Part shown: positions 1-5,737 of the stretch, piece after piece
Layout: each line of letters begins with the position of its first letter
How positions within the stretch are numbered: position 1 is the first letter of the stretch
DNA from: an uncultured Clostridia bacterium
GTDB lineage: Bacteria > Bacillota > Clostridia > Oscillospirales > Acutalibacteraceae
Reading direction: 5' to 3'
Assembly: GCA_946186535.1 (NCBI GenBank)
Contig: CAMHNT010000118.1
Location: forward strand, 1 to 6,926
Length of the DNA: 6,926 nt
The notes under the pieces: model-generated
Seen by the model: the letters and a program-made list of their open reading frames with translations, nothing else
Database searches by the model: none
What the model was told of the DNA's origin: nothing
Program-made: the position numbers and the translations under genes

Positions 1-61
1 AAAGAAATTCAAAAACTACCACGATAAAGCAAACAACTGCAATAAAAGTGGAAATTATCAT
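1..61 (-). CDS. N-terminus of an unrecognised membrane protein (partial, runs off the window)
   Basis: Reading the minus strand from an ATG at 61-59 gives an open frame of 20 codons to the window edge, beginning MIISTFIAVVCF and continuing with an almost unbroken run of hydrophobic residues (I, V, F, C, A). This looks like an N-terminal membrane anchor or first transmembrane helix. A GAGG ribosome-binding site (minus strand, 73-70) sits 8 bases before the ATG. The gene starts only 16 bases after the stop of the dCMP deaminase gene on the same strand, with no terminator between, so the two are probably co-transcribed from the promoter at 593-621. Too little of the protein is visible to name a family, and I assign no function. 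The frame is short enough that it could be chance, but hydrophobicity, ribosome site and spacing agree. Confidence 0.5.
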   Translation of the reverse strand, partial: MIISTFIAVVCFIVVVFEFL

Positions 62-77
62 TGAACAGACCTCGACC

Positions 78-560
78 TTATTCTATATTGTAATTTATTG
101 TGAGACTTTCTATTGACGGTTCAAGCTGTCTTACTGTCACGCCTGCCGAGGCGAGCATTCTTTTTGAAGCGAGCGTACCGACTGATTTGGCATATTTGTC
201 GGAAAGATAGATAACTTCTTTGATTCCGGACTGAATGATGGCTTTTGCACATTCGTTACAGGGGAAGAGAGAAACATATATTCTTGAACCGCGAAGGTCT
301 TTTCCGTTTGCATTTAAAATTGTGTTAAGCTCGGCATGAACTACATAGGGGTATTTTGTATCGTCACCTTCACGTGCCCACGGATATTCGTCGTCGGAAC
401 ATCCTATCGGAAATCCGTTGTAGCCCGTTGAAAGAATAATATTGTTTGAATCAACGATGCATGCGCCTACCTGAGTATTCGGGTCTTTGCTTCTTTTTGA
501 AGCAAGAAGCGCTACTCCCATAAAATATTCATCCCATGAAATATAATCCTTTCGTTTCAT
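78..560 (-). CDS. Deoxycytidylate (dCMP) deaminase
   Basis: A 160-residue cytosolic zinc enzyme of the cytidine/deoxycytidylate deaminase fold. It converts dCMP to dUMP, the substrate of thymidylate synthase, and so supplies the dTTP pathway. Zinc and catalytic residues are visible: H75-A-E77 (histidine ligand and glutamate proton shuttle) and P100-C101-x-x-C104 (two cysteine ligands). The stretch GYNGFPIGCSDDEYPW (about 46-61) followed by DTKYPYVVHAE is typical of true dCMP deaminases of the DCTD/ComEB kind rather than of cytosine, tRNA-adenosine or riboflavin-pathway deaminases. Length is normal for the family. The ATG at 560 is preceded by an AAAGGA site 7 bases upstream, and there is a good promoter just before it. 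Known relatives are often called comEB by homology to Bacillus, but nothing here links it to competence. The gene is divergent from oadG and followed closely by a membrane-protein gene. Confidence 0.93.
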   Translation of the reverse strand: MKRKDYISWDEYFMGVALLASKRSKDPNTQVGACIVDSNNIILSTGYNGFPIGCSDDEYPWAREGDDTKYPYVVHAELNTILNANGKDLRGSRIYVSLFPCNECAKAIIQSGIKEVIYLSDKYAKSVGTLASKRMLASAGVTVRQLEPSIESLTINYNIE

Positions 561-592
561 AAGAAAATCCTTTCAAAATTTGTTACTGAATA

Positions 593-621
593 AGTATATC
601 ACATTTTCCTGACAATAACAA
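593..621 (-). promoter_or_regulatory. Sigma-A promoter with extended -10 for the dCMP deaminase gene
   Basis: On the minus strand, a -35 box TTGTTA (plus positions 621-616) is followed by a 17-base spacer and a -10 box TATACT (598-593). The TGA just before the -10 box makes it an extended -10 (TGnTATACT). Transcription should start near 586, giving a 5' untranslated region of about 25 bases that holds only the ribosome site (AAAGGA, plus 573-568) before the ATG at 560. Assigned by eye from consensus; no start-site data. Confidence 0.7.
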
Positions 622-720
622 TAAGTTCGGAAAAAGAGATCTGATATTTTTTAGATAGGGACGAATTTTCGCAGATATTAAAAACTGTTAAAATTTATGT
701 TTAAAATTTCGTAATAATTG

Positions 721-749
721 TTGTAATTGCGTGAGTTTTATAATATAAT
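721..749 (+). promoter_or_regulatory. Sigma-A promoter for the oadG-oadB unit
   Basis: TTGTAA (721-726), a 17-base spacer and TATAAT (744-749) form a near-consensus promoter. A second overlapping TATAAT lies at 739-744 but has no -35 box at a good distance. The region just upstream is AT-rich and contains two copies of TTAAAATTT (688-696 and 701-709) that could act as an UP element; that role is inferred. Transcription should begin near 756. This rules out an ATG at 755 as the start of oadG and supports the ATG at 821. Confidence 0.75.
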
Positions 750-820
750 ATAAGATGTCAAAATTGGCAGAAAATAAGCTTTCTGTCACTACGGTAATTT
801 ATACGCAAGGAGTGAACGAA

Positions 821-1228
821 ATGTTAGAAAATTTGAAGCTTGGCTTGATTATTCTTCTGACAGGTATCGTAATCGTTTTTTCCGTTCTTGTTTTGCTTAT
901 CGGAATTATTAAGCTGTACAGTACGATTGTAAGCAGTGTACAGAATAGCATGAGCAATAAGAAGGACAAGAAAGAGAAAAACGAGAGTGAAAAGGTTGAA
1001 GCTGCTGTTCCTGCTGCGGCAAAGGCTGAAGCTGCGGTTGAGGAGACGAAAACGGAGCAGCCTGAGGATGACGGCACGGTTCCTGGAGAAATCGTTGCTG
1101 CGATCGCTGCGGCAATTGAAGTCATTTTCGGTGAGGGAACAGTGAAAATCAAGTCAATCAAAAAGTCCTCTAAAAGACGTTCGGTGTGGAAATCGGCCGG
1201 TGTGGCTGAAAATACCCGCTCTTTCTGA
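821..1228 (+). CDS. oadG: Na+-translocating decarboxylase gamma/delta subunit (OadG / MmdD family)
   Basis: The small membrane-anchored subunit of biotin-dependent Na+-pumping decarboxylases (oxaloacetate, methylmalonyl-CoA or glutaconyl-CoA decarboxylase). In the family it holds the carboxyltransferase and biotin subunits to the OadB channel. The 135-residue protein has one N-terminal transmembrane helix (about 7-30), a highly charged Lys/Glu stretch (about 47-60), an Ala/Glu/Pro linker (about 61-88), an Ala-rich helix containing EIVAAIAAAIE (90-100), and a basic C-terminal tail with RSVWKSAG (120-127), which matches the W-x-x-AG ending of the family. The ATG at 821 is chosen because AAGGAG (807-812) lies 8 bases upstream and the first residues then form the membrane helix. 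A longer in-frame reading from 755 would start at the predicted transcription start and has no ribosome site. The gene lies 25 bases upstream of oadB. Which substrate the complex uses cannot be told from this subunit. Confidence 0.85.
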   Translation: MLENLKLGLIILLTGIVIVFSVLVLLIGIIKLYSTIVSSVQNSMSNKKDKKEKNESEKVEAAVPAAAKAEAAVEETKTEQPEDDGTVPGEIVAAIAAAIEVIFGEGTVKIKSIKKSSKRRSVWKSAGVAENTRSF

Positions 1229-1236
1229 TTAAACGT

Positions 1237-1256
1237 AAAGGAGAAGTGGTGTCTTG
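1237..1256 (+). promoter_or_regulatory. Ribosome-binding site that fixes a TTG start for oadB
   Basis: AAAGGAG at 1237-1243 lies 10 bases before TTG at 1254. No ATG or GTG is in the right frame near it, and the next in-frame ATG (codon 30) falls inside the first conserved helix, so TTG is the likely start codon of oadB. Confidence 0.7.
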
Positions 1257-2498
1257 GAAATTTTATCACAACTTTGGAATTCCATTTTAGGTATCATCGG
1301 TGATTCAGCTTTCGCATCATTAGGCTGGCGAAATTATGTGATGATCCTCATATCATTTGTATTGATTTATCTCGCAGTAAAAAAGCAGTATGAGCCGTTG
1401 GTGCTTTTGCCTATTGCTGTGGGTATGCTTCTTGTAAACCTTTGTCCGGGTATTGCGCTGGGAGGTTCGACTGAGCTTATCCCTGTTGATGAATACAATG
1501 CAGCACATCCCGGAGAAATAGTTACTTATGCAAAAACCGTTCTTAACGGTGTCACATATTACAATAAACCTGCCTCGGGCGGCTTATTGTTCTATCTGTA
1601 TCAAGGCGTTAAGCTCGGTATCTATCCGCCGCTTATCTTTCTTGGTATCGGCGCTATGACCGATTTTGGTCCCCTTATTTCAAATCCGAAGAGCTTTATT
1701 CTTGGTGCAGCCGCACAGATCGGTATTTTTATTACATTTATCGGCGCTATTCTTCTTGGCTTCAGCCCGACGGAAGCAGGCGCAATCGGTATTATCGGCG
1801 GTGCCGACGGCCCGACGGCTATTTATGTAACGTCAATTCTTGCGGCAGAACTGCTTGGTCCTATCGCTGTTGCGGCTTATTCGTACATGGCGCTCGTTCC
1901 GATTATTCAGCCGCCTATCATGAGGGCTCTCACTACGAAAAAAGAAAGAGCTATCAAGATGACTCAGCTTCGTTCTGTTTCCAAGCTTGAGAAAATTCTG
2001 TTCCCGATTATCGTAACAGTGGTTGTTGCATTGCTTCTTCCTGATGCTACTACCCTTATCGGTATGCTCATGTTCGGTAACCTCATGAAGGAATCAGGAG
2101 TTGTTGACAGAATTGCAAAGACAGCTCAGAATGAGCTTATGAACATCATTACGATATTCCTTGGCCTTTCCGTAGGTTCAACCGCCACGGGTCAGGTGTT
2201 CCTGTCGTTAAAAACGATCGGTATTATCTGTCTTGGTTTGTTCGCATTCTGCATGGGTACAGCTTGCGGCGTACTTTTCGGTAAGATTATGTGCAAGGCT
2301 ACAGGCGGCAAGGTTAACCCTCTTATTGGTTCTGCAGGTGTATCGGCTGTTCCGATGGCAGCGAGAGTTTCCCAGAAGGTAGGTCAGGAAGAAGATCCTT
2401 CAAACTTCCTGCTCATGCACGCTATGGGTCCTAACGTTGCAGGTGTAGTAGGCTCTGCGGTTGCAGCAGGTGTGCTTATCAGTATTCTTGCTAAATAA
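1254..2498 (+). CDS. oadB: Na+-translocating decarboxylase beta subunit (OadB / MmdB / GcdB family)
   Basis: A 414-residue multi-spanning inner-membrane protein that couples decarboxylation of carboxybiotin to Na+ export. Conserved family signatures are all present: GAMTDFGPL (133-141), the re-entrant-loop motif GGADGPTAIY (182-191), AYSYMALVPIIQPPIMRAL (208-226), FGNLMKESGVV (274-284), FLGLSVGS (302-309), NPLIGSAGVSAVPMAAR (355-371) and MHAMGPNVAG (388-397). Residues shown to matter in the Klebsiella oxaloacetate decarboxylase (D203, Y229, N373, G377, S382, from memory) correspond to D185, Y211, N355, G359 and S364 with a constant offset of 18, so the ion path looks intact. Residues of about 67-108 form a polar extracytoplasmic segment, where the Klebsiella protein also has a long insertion. 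The start is a TTG (see separate entry). It follows oadG by 25 bases and is closed by a strong terminator. The substrate of the full complex (oxaloacetate, methylmalonyl-CoA or glutaconyl-CoA) is set by an alpha subunit not found here. Confidence 0.93.
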   Translation: MEILSQLWNSILGIIGDSAFASLGWRNYVMILISFVLIYLAVKKQYEPLVLLPIAVGMLLVNLCPGIALGGSTELIPVDEYNAAHPGEIVTYAKTVLNGVTYYNKPASGGLLFYLYQGVKLGIYPPLIFLGIGAMTDFGPLISNPKSFILGAAAQIGIFITFIGAILLGFSPTEAGAIGIIGGADGPTAIYVTSILAAELLGPIAVAAYSYMALVPIIQPPIMRALTTKKERAIKMTQLRSVSKLEKILFPIIVTVVVALLLPDATTLIGMLMFGNLMKESGVVDRIAKTAQNELMNIITIFLGLSVGSTATGQVFLSLKTIGIICLGLFAFCMGTACGVLFGKIMCKATGGKVNPLIGSAGVSAVPMAARVSQKVGQEEDPSNFLLMHAMGPNVAGVVGSAVAAGVLISILAK

Positions 2499-2517
2499 AA
2501 GCATATTTTTATAAAAT

Positions 2518-2558
2518 ACAGAAAAAGAGTGTCCTTTCACCGGGCACTCTTTTTCTGT
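2518..2558 (+). terminator. Intrinsic terminator after oadB
   Basis: Arms 2518-2534 and 2542-2558 pair over 17 bases with a single G-T wobble around a 7-base loop. The GC-rich core is AGAGTGTCC / GGGCACTCT (2526-2534 / 2542-2550), followed by a T run at 2550-2554 that is matched by an A run on the 5' side. It begins 20 bases after the oadB stop and could work on both strands. It separates the pump genes from the aminotransferase gene. Confidence 0.9.
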
Positions 2559-2641
2559 CACCCTCATATCATCTTATGCATATTCTTATATTAAATTTGT
2601 CAAATTATAAGCTTAATTCTTCGAAAATTCAATAAAAACAG

Positions 2642-2680
2642 AAAAAAATTGCAAGAAACATAAAAACTCTTGCATTTTTT
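2642..2680. repeat. Inverted repeat overlapping the -35 box of the aminotransferase promoter
   Basis: TGCAAG (2650-2655) is mirrored by CTTGCA (2669-2674). The symmetry continues outward into an A run (2642-2648) and a T run (2675-2680) with one extra T on the left arm. The arms are 13 bases apart. It covers the -35 box, so it could be an operator for a repressor. It lies upstream of the predicted transcription start and so would not be a leader hairpin for this gene. It is AT-rich and the core is only 6 bases, so chance is possible. Confidence 0.4.
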
Positions 2681-2698
2681 GCTGTTATATATTAGAAT
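2670..2698 (+). promoter_or_regulatory. Sigma-A promoter for the aspartate aminotransferase gene
   Basis: TTGCAT (2670-2675), a 17-base spacer and TAGAAT (2693-2698) make a good promoter. Transcription should start near 2705, leaving about 35 bases of untranslated leader with a GGAGG site (2727-2731) before the ATG at 2740. The -35 box sits inside the right arm of an inverted repeat (separate entry). Confidence 0.7.
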
Positions 2699-2739
2699 AA
2701 TATTCGGATAATTATTTTAGTGTTTTGGAGGCTGTCATT

Positions 2740-4017
2740 ATGAAATATTATTCAGAAATGAGCAAAGAAGAATTGATGTCCGAAAAGAACGCTCTTCAGA
2801 AAAAGTATGAAGAGTTTAAGAACGCAGGCTTGAGCCTTGATATGTCAAGAGGAAAGCCCGGTTCTGAGCAGCTCGATATTTCCATGCCAATGCTCGATGT
2901 TCTCACATCCGAAAGCGAATGTAAGACGGATGAGGGAGTTGACTGCCGTAACTATGGTATACTTGACGGTATTCCGGCTGTAAAGAAAATGTTTGCTGAT
3001 ATACTTGGCGTAAGCACAGACGAGGTTTTCGTCGGAGGAAATTCAAGTCTTAACATGATGTTCGATACGATTTCCTGCCTTATGACTCAGGGAGTTTCGG
3101 GATGTGAGCCTTGGATTAAGCAGGGCGGAATCAAGTTCCTTTGTCCTGTTCCGGGATATGACCGTCATTTTGGCGTAACAGAATATTACGGTATTGAAAT
3201 GATCAATGTGCCGATGGATTCAAACGGTCCCGACATGGATCTTGTTGAGAAACTCGTTTCTTCAGACGAGAAGATCAAGGGCATCTGGTGCGTTCCGAAG
3301 TATTCTAACCCGACAGGTATCACATACTCCGATGAGGTCGTTCGCAGATTTGCTGCTTTGAAGCCGGCTGCAAAGGACTTCCGTATTATCTGGGATAATG
3401 CTTATGTAATTCATGATGTAACGGATAACGGAGACACTCTTCTGAATATCATGGACGAATGCAAAAAGAACGGCAATGAAGATCTTCCGATTATCTTTAC
3501 GTCAACCTCCAAAATCACTTTCCCCGGTGCCGGCGTTGCGGTTATGGCTTGCTCCGAGAACAATATGAAGGTGTTCAAGGGCAGATATCAGTTCCAGACT
3601 ATTGGCTATGACAAGCTCAACCAGCTCAGACACCTCCGCTATCTAAAGGACAGCAGCGGACTTATCGCATATATGGAAAAGCACAAGGCTGTTATTGCTC
3701 CGAAGTTTAAGTGCGTTCTCGATATGCTTGAGAACAACGTAAAGGAAACGGGCTGTGCAAAGTGGCAAAATCCGAACGGCGGTTACTTTGTAAGCGTTGA
3801 CGTTCTGGAAGGAACGGCGAAAGAGGTCGTAAGACTCTGCAAGGAGGCAGGAGTTGTTCTCACGGGTGCAGGTGCAACCTATCCTTACGGAAAGGATCCG
3901 AAGGACAGCAATATACGTATTGCCCCGTCATATCCGAGTGTTGAGGAGCTTGCGATGGCAATGCAGATTTTCTGTGTTTGCACAAAACTCGCCGCTGTAA
4001 CAAAGCTTTTAGGTTAA
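2740..4017 (+). CDS. Class Ic aspartate aminotransferase (PLP-dependent, fold type I)
   Basis: A 425-residue cytosolic pyridoxal-phosphate enzyme, likely moving the amino group between aspartate and 2-oxoglutarate. The whole-length pattern fits the subgroup Ic aspartate aminotransferases (Pfam family PF12897, known from corynebacteria and many Firmicutes): LDMSRGKP (33-40), RNYG-LDG (70-77), VGGNSSLNMMFD (98-109), SNPTG (189-193), WDNAYVIHD (218-226), STSKITFPGAG (255-265) and NIRIAPSYPS (391-400). Predicted key residues are K258 (Schiff base with PLP), N190, D219 and Y222 (cofactor contacts), and R393 (substrate carboxylate). The arginine that usually follows the PLP lysine in other class I enzymes is not seen, which I recall as normal for this subgroup. 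The ATG at 2740 is chosen over an in-frame TTG at 2725, which lies inside the GGAGG ribosome site; spacing from that site is 8 bases. It is monocistronic, between a terminator and the secD promoter. Activity on other amino or aromatic acids cannot be excluded. Confidence 0.88.
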   Translation: MKYYSEMSKEELMSEKNALQKKYEEFKNAGLSLDMSRGKPGSEQLDISMPMLDVLTSESECKTDEGVDCRNYGILDGIPAVKKMFADILGVSTDEVFVGGNSSLNMMFDTISCLMTQGVSGCEPWIKQGGIKFLCPVPGYDRHFGVTEYYGIEMINVPMDSNGPDMDLVEKLVSSDEKIKGIWCVPKYSNPTGITYSDEVVRRFAALKPAAKDFRIIWDNAYVIHDVTDNGDTLLNIMDECKKNGNEDLPIIFTSTSKITFPGAGVAVMACSENNMKVFKGRYQFQTIGYDKLNQLRHLRYLKDSSGLIAYMEKHKAVIAPKFKCVLDMLENNVKETGCAKWQNPNGGYFVSVDVLEGTAKEVVRLCKEAGVVLTGAGATYPYGKDPKDSNIRIAPSYPSVEELAMAMQIFCVCTKLAAVTKLLG

Positions 4018-4039
4018 TAATTTTTGTCTAAACAGTGAT

Positions 4040-4088
4040 AAATTGATGAAAATTTAATATTTTTTAAAGAAAATCAATTTTATTTAAA
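4040..4088 (+). terminator. Possible weak terminator after the aminotransferase gene
   Basis: AAATTGAT (4040-4047) pairs with ATCAATTT (4073-4080), with a small inner TTTAA/TTAAA pairing, followed by TTTTATTT. The stem is almost all A-T, so it is a poor intrinsic terminator, but no better candidate lies between the aminotransferase stop and the secD promoter. Confidence 0.3.
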
Positions 4089-4107
4089 CAAATTCCTTTC
4101 CTTATTA

Positions 4108-4136
4108 TTGACTTTTTACTGAAAAAATCTTATAAT
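4108..4136 (+). promoter_or_regulatory. Near-consensus sigma-A promoter for secD-secF
   Basis: TTGACT (4108-4113), exactly 17 bases, then TATAAT (4131-4136): the best promoter in the window. Transcription should start at about G4143, leaving a leader of about 194 bases before the secD ATG at 4337. That is far longer than the other leaders here (about 25-65 bases). The length of the leader is what draws attention to the RNA structure described next. Confidence 0.85.
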
Positions 4137-4142
4137 AACTCT

Positions 4143-4260
4143 GTTACGTTTGTTTTTCTGTCGCTAACCTGTTTGAGAAAACAATAAGAATTCATTACGA
4201 ATTTTTAAAAACGGGTTTCCGATTGTACGGTAGCAGAGTTATTTTGTCGTAACTCATGCT
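4143..4260 (+). ncRNA. Candidate structured leader (aptamer-like domain) of secDF
   Basis: The transcript can fold into a rod. The terminal stem pairs 4136-4147 with 4230-4241 in DNA terms; only 4143 onward is expected in RNA, with G4148-C4228 and T4149-A4227 extending it past a bulge. A middle stem pairs 4160-4163 with 4220-4223 and, past a 2x2 loop, AACCTGTT (4166-4173) with AACGGGTT (4210-4217). An apical hairpin pairs 4186-4193 with 4199-4206 around the loop ATTAC. The 3' strand of the terminal stem can instead pair with 4250-4260 (10 pairs, one bulge), which would block the hairpin at 4255-4292. No reading frame with a ribosome site is seen in this stretch, which argues against a leader peptide. 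I do not recognise the RNA as a known riboswitch, T-box, 6S or SRP RNA. It could also be a separate small RNA ending at the T run near 4299. Confidence 0.5.
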
Positions 4261-4302
4261 GAACACCTTTTGGGGTTTAGTATATCAGTGTGCTTTTTTA
4301 TT
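4255..4302 (+). terminator. Candidate attenuator terminator in the secD leader
   Basis: CATGCTGA (4255-4262) pairs with TCAGTGTG (4285-4292) over 8 bases with two G-T wobbles. This is followed by one C and a run of six T (4294-4299), then ATT. An alternative register pairs 4261-4266 with 4288-4293 with one mismatch and abuts the T run. The loop can form a smaller ACC/GGT hairpin. The structure lies after the promoter and 35 bases before the secD start, so when formed it should stop transcription before secDF. Its 5' arm overlaps the proposed antiterminator strand (4250-4260). The stem is modest in strength. Confidence 0.5.
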
Positions 4303-4336
4303 AAAACAAACATCAAAAATTACGGAGGTTATACGC

Positions 4337-5737
4337 ATGAAAAGAGTTGCAAAACCTGTATTCTTCATCATCGCATTTCTTATCATCGCATTGGCTGTTA
4401 CATCGATCTTCGGTGTTACAACTCAGAACGGTGATATAGTTACAACCCGTATCAAGGGTGTCAGCGATATCAGATGGGGAATTGACATCAAGGGTGGTGT
4501 CGAGGCTACTTTCCAGCCTGCAGACGGTGTTGATGCGACACCGGAGCAGCTTGAATCGGCAAAGTCCGTTATCGAAACCCGTATGGTTTCCAATAACATC
4601 ACGGACTACGAGCTTTATGCCGATGAGAGCTCCAACAGAATAATCGTGAGATTTCCTTGGAAAGAGGAAACTACAAACTACGATCCATATGAGGCGATTG
4701 AGGAAATTTCCGCAACCGCAACGCTTACTTTCCGTCCCGGCAACAGCTATGAGACCGTTGACTACAACGACGACGGAACTATGGTTATGAAAACACCAAC
4801 AGGTGAAACCACCGAGGTTCTTCTCGACGGTTCGTACATCGAGAGTGCCGAAGCAGGCGTTATCTCTGAGAACGGTTCAACACAGTATGTAGTATCGCTT
4901 AAGTTCAACGACGAAGGTGCAGAGCTTTTCAAAGAGGCTACGACGACCTACCTGAACCAGACCATTTCGATCTGGATGGATGACACAATGCTTTCCTATC
5001 CTACGGTTAACAGCGTGATATCGGACGGAAGCGCCCAGATTTCGGGTAACTTCACTGCGGAGGAAGCAACCGCTCTTGCGTCTAAAATCAATGCCGGCGC
5101 ACTGCCGTTCTCACTTGAAACGGTGAATGCAGGTTCCATCAGTCCGACTCTCGGTTCAAACTCACTTTATGCTATGGGTCTTGCCGCTGTTATCGCTTTT
5201 GCGCTTATTGCTGTGTTTATGATCGTTGTGTTCAGAATGCCCGGTTTTGTTGCTGTTATCGCTCTTATCGGTCAGCTTGCTATTACGATCGTTGCAGTAT
5301 CGGGTTATTTCCCTGTATTCAACAGCTTCACGATGACTCTTCCTGGTATCGCAGGTATGATCCTTTCAATCGGTATGGGTGTTGACGCAAACATCATCAC
5401 AGCCGAGAGAATCAAGGAAGAGCTTAAGAAGGGAAAGTCCGTTGACAGTGCGATCAATGCAGGTACCAAGAATAGTTTGTCTGCTATCATTGACGGTAAT
5501 ATGACTGTTGTAATTGTTGCAGTTATTCTCATTCTTGTGTTCGGTCCGTTCAACATGCTTTCATTCCTTTTCGGACTTTCAACGACAGGTTCGATTTATG
5601 CATTCGGCTACACTCTCCTCGTAGGTGTTATCTCCAACTTCATTATGGGTATCGGTGCGGCTCGTCTGATGCTTAAGTCGATTTCGGGATTTAAGATTTT
5701 CAGAAATCCAAAGCTTTATGGAGGTGCTAAGAAATGA
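4337..5737 (+). CDS. secD: Protein translocase subunit SecD
   Basis: A 466-residue inner-membrane subunit of the SecDF complex. SecDF works with SecYEG and uses the ion gradient to pull proteins across the membrane on the outer side. An N-terminal helix (about 7-26) is followed by a large extracytoplasmic part starting with GIDIKGG (48-54) and running to about 275, then five further helices (about 278-446). Family signatures are LPFSLE (256-261), TLPGIAGMILSIGMGVDAN (334-352) and IDGNMT (385-390). D350 corresponds to the functional aspartate of SecD helix 4 (D519 in E. coli, from memory). The protein is shorter than E. coli SecD (615), as is common in Firmicutes, through a smaller extracytoplasmic domain. 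The ATG at 4337 has GGAGG (4324-4328) 8 bases upstream. A longer in-frame reading from 4256 lacks a ribosome site and runs through the attenuator hairpin. The stop overlaps the start of secF by four bases. No yajC or tgt precedes it. Confidence 0.95.
   Translation: MKRVAKPVFFIIAFLIIALAVTSIFGVTTQNGDIVTTRIKGVSDIRWGIDIKGGVEATFQPADGVDATPEQLESAKSVIETRMVSNNITDYELYADESSNRIIVRFPWKEETTNYDPYEAIEEISATATLTFRPGNSYETVDYNDDGTMVMKTPTGETTEVLLDGSYIESAEAGVISENGSTQYVVSLKFNDEGAELFKEATTTYLNQTISIWMDDTMLSYPTVNSVISDGSAQISGNFTAEEATALASKINAGALPFSLETVNAGSISPTLGSNSLYAMGLAAVIAFALIAVFMIVVFRMPGFVAVIALIGQLAITIVAVSGYFPVFNSFTMTLPGIAGMILSIGMGVDANIITAERIKEELKKGKSVDSAINAGTKNSLSAIIDGNMTVVIVAVILILVFGPFNMLSFLFGLSTTGSIYAFGYTLLVGVISNFIMGIGAARLMLKSISGFKIFRNPKLYGGAKK

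Noticed and set aside
688..709. Direct repeat of TTAAAATTT upstream of the oadG promoter as an operator
   Set aside because: Low-complexity A/T sequence directly upstream of a -35 box is more simply explained as an UP element; no further copies or symmetry.
755..820. Longer N-terminus for OadG from an ATG at 755
   Set aside because: The ATG coincides with the predicted transcription start, has no ribosome site, and adds 22 residues unlike the family; the ATG at 821 has AAGGAG at ideal spacing.
799..1269. Minus-strand reading frames opposite oadG
   Set aside because: They mirror the Ala/Lys/Glu-rich codons of oadG, have no ribosome site or recognisable domain, and oadG matches a known family.
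2594..2606. Palindrome AATTTG-T-CAAATT between the oadB terminator and the aminotransferase promoter
   Set aside because: Perfect but short and A-T rich in a very AT-rich gap, about 65 bases from the -35 box; such matches are expected by chance.
2725..2739. TTG at 2725 as start of the aminotransferase
   Set aside because: The codon overlaps the GGAGG site that serves the ATG at 2740.
4256..4336. Longer N-terminus for SecD from an ATG at 4256, or a leader arrest peptide fused in frame to SecD
   Set aside because: No ribosome site precedes 4256, the stretch runs through the candidate terminator hairpin and T run, and the SecD helix and GGAGG site point to 4337.
4143..4336. T-box, SRP RNA, tmRNA or 6S RNA in the secD leader
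   Set aside because: No T-box consensus, no SRP tetraloop region, no tRNA-like ends, and no long end-to-end helix of the 6S type could be found by eye.
5305..5556. Minus-strand reading frame inside secD
   Set aside because: It is the complement of conserved SecD helices and has no independent coding signal.
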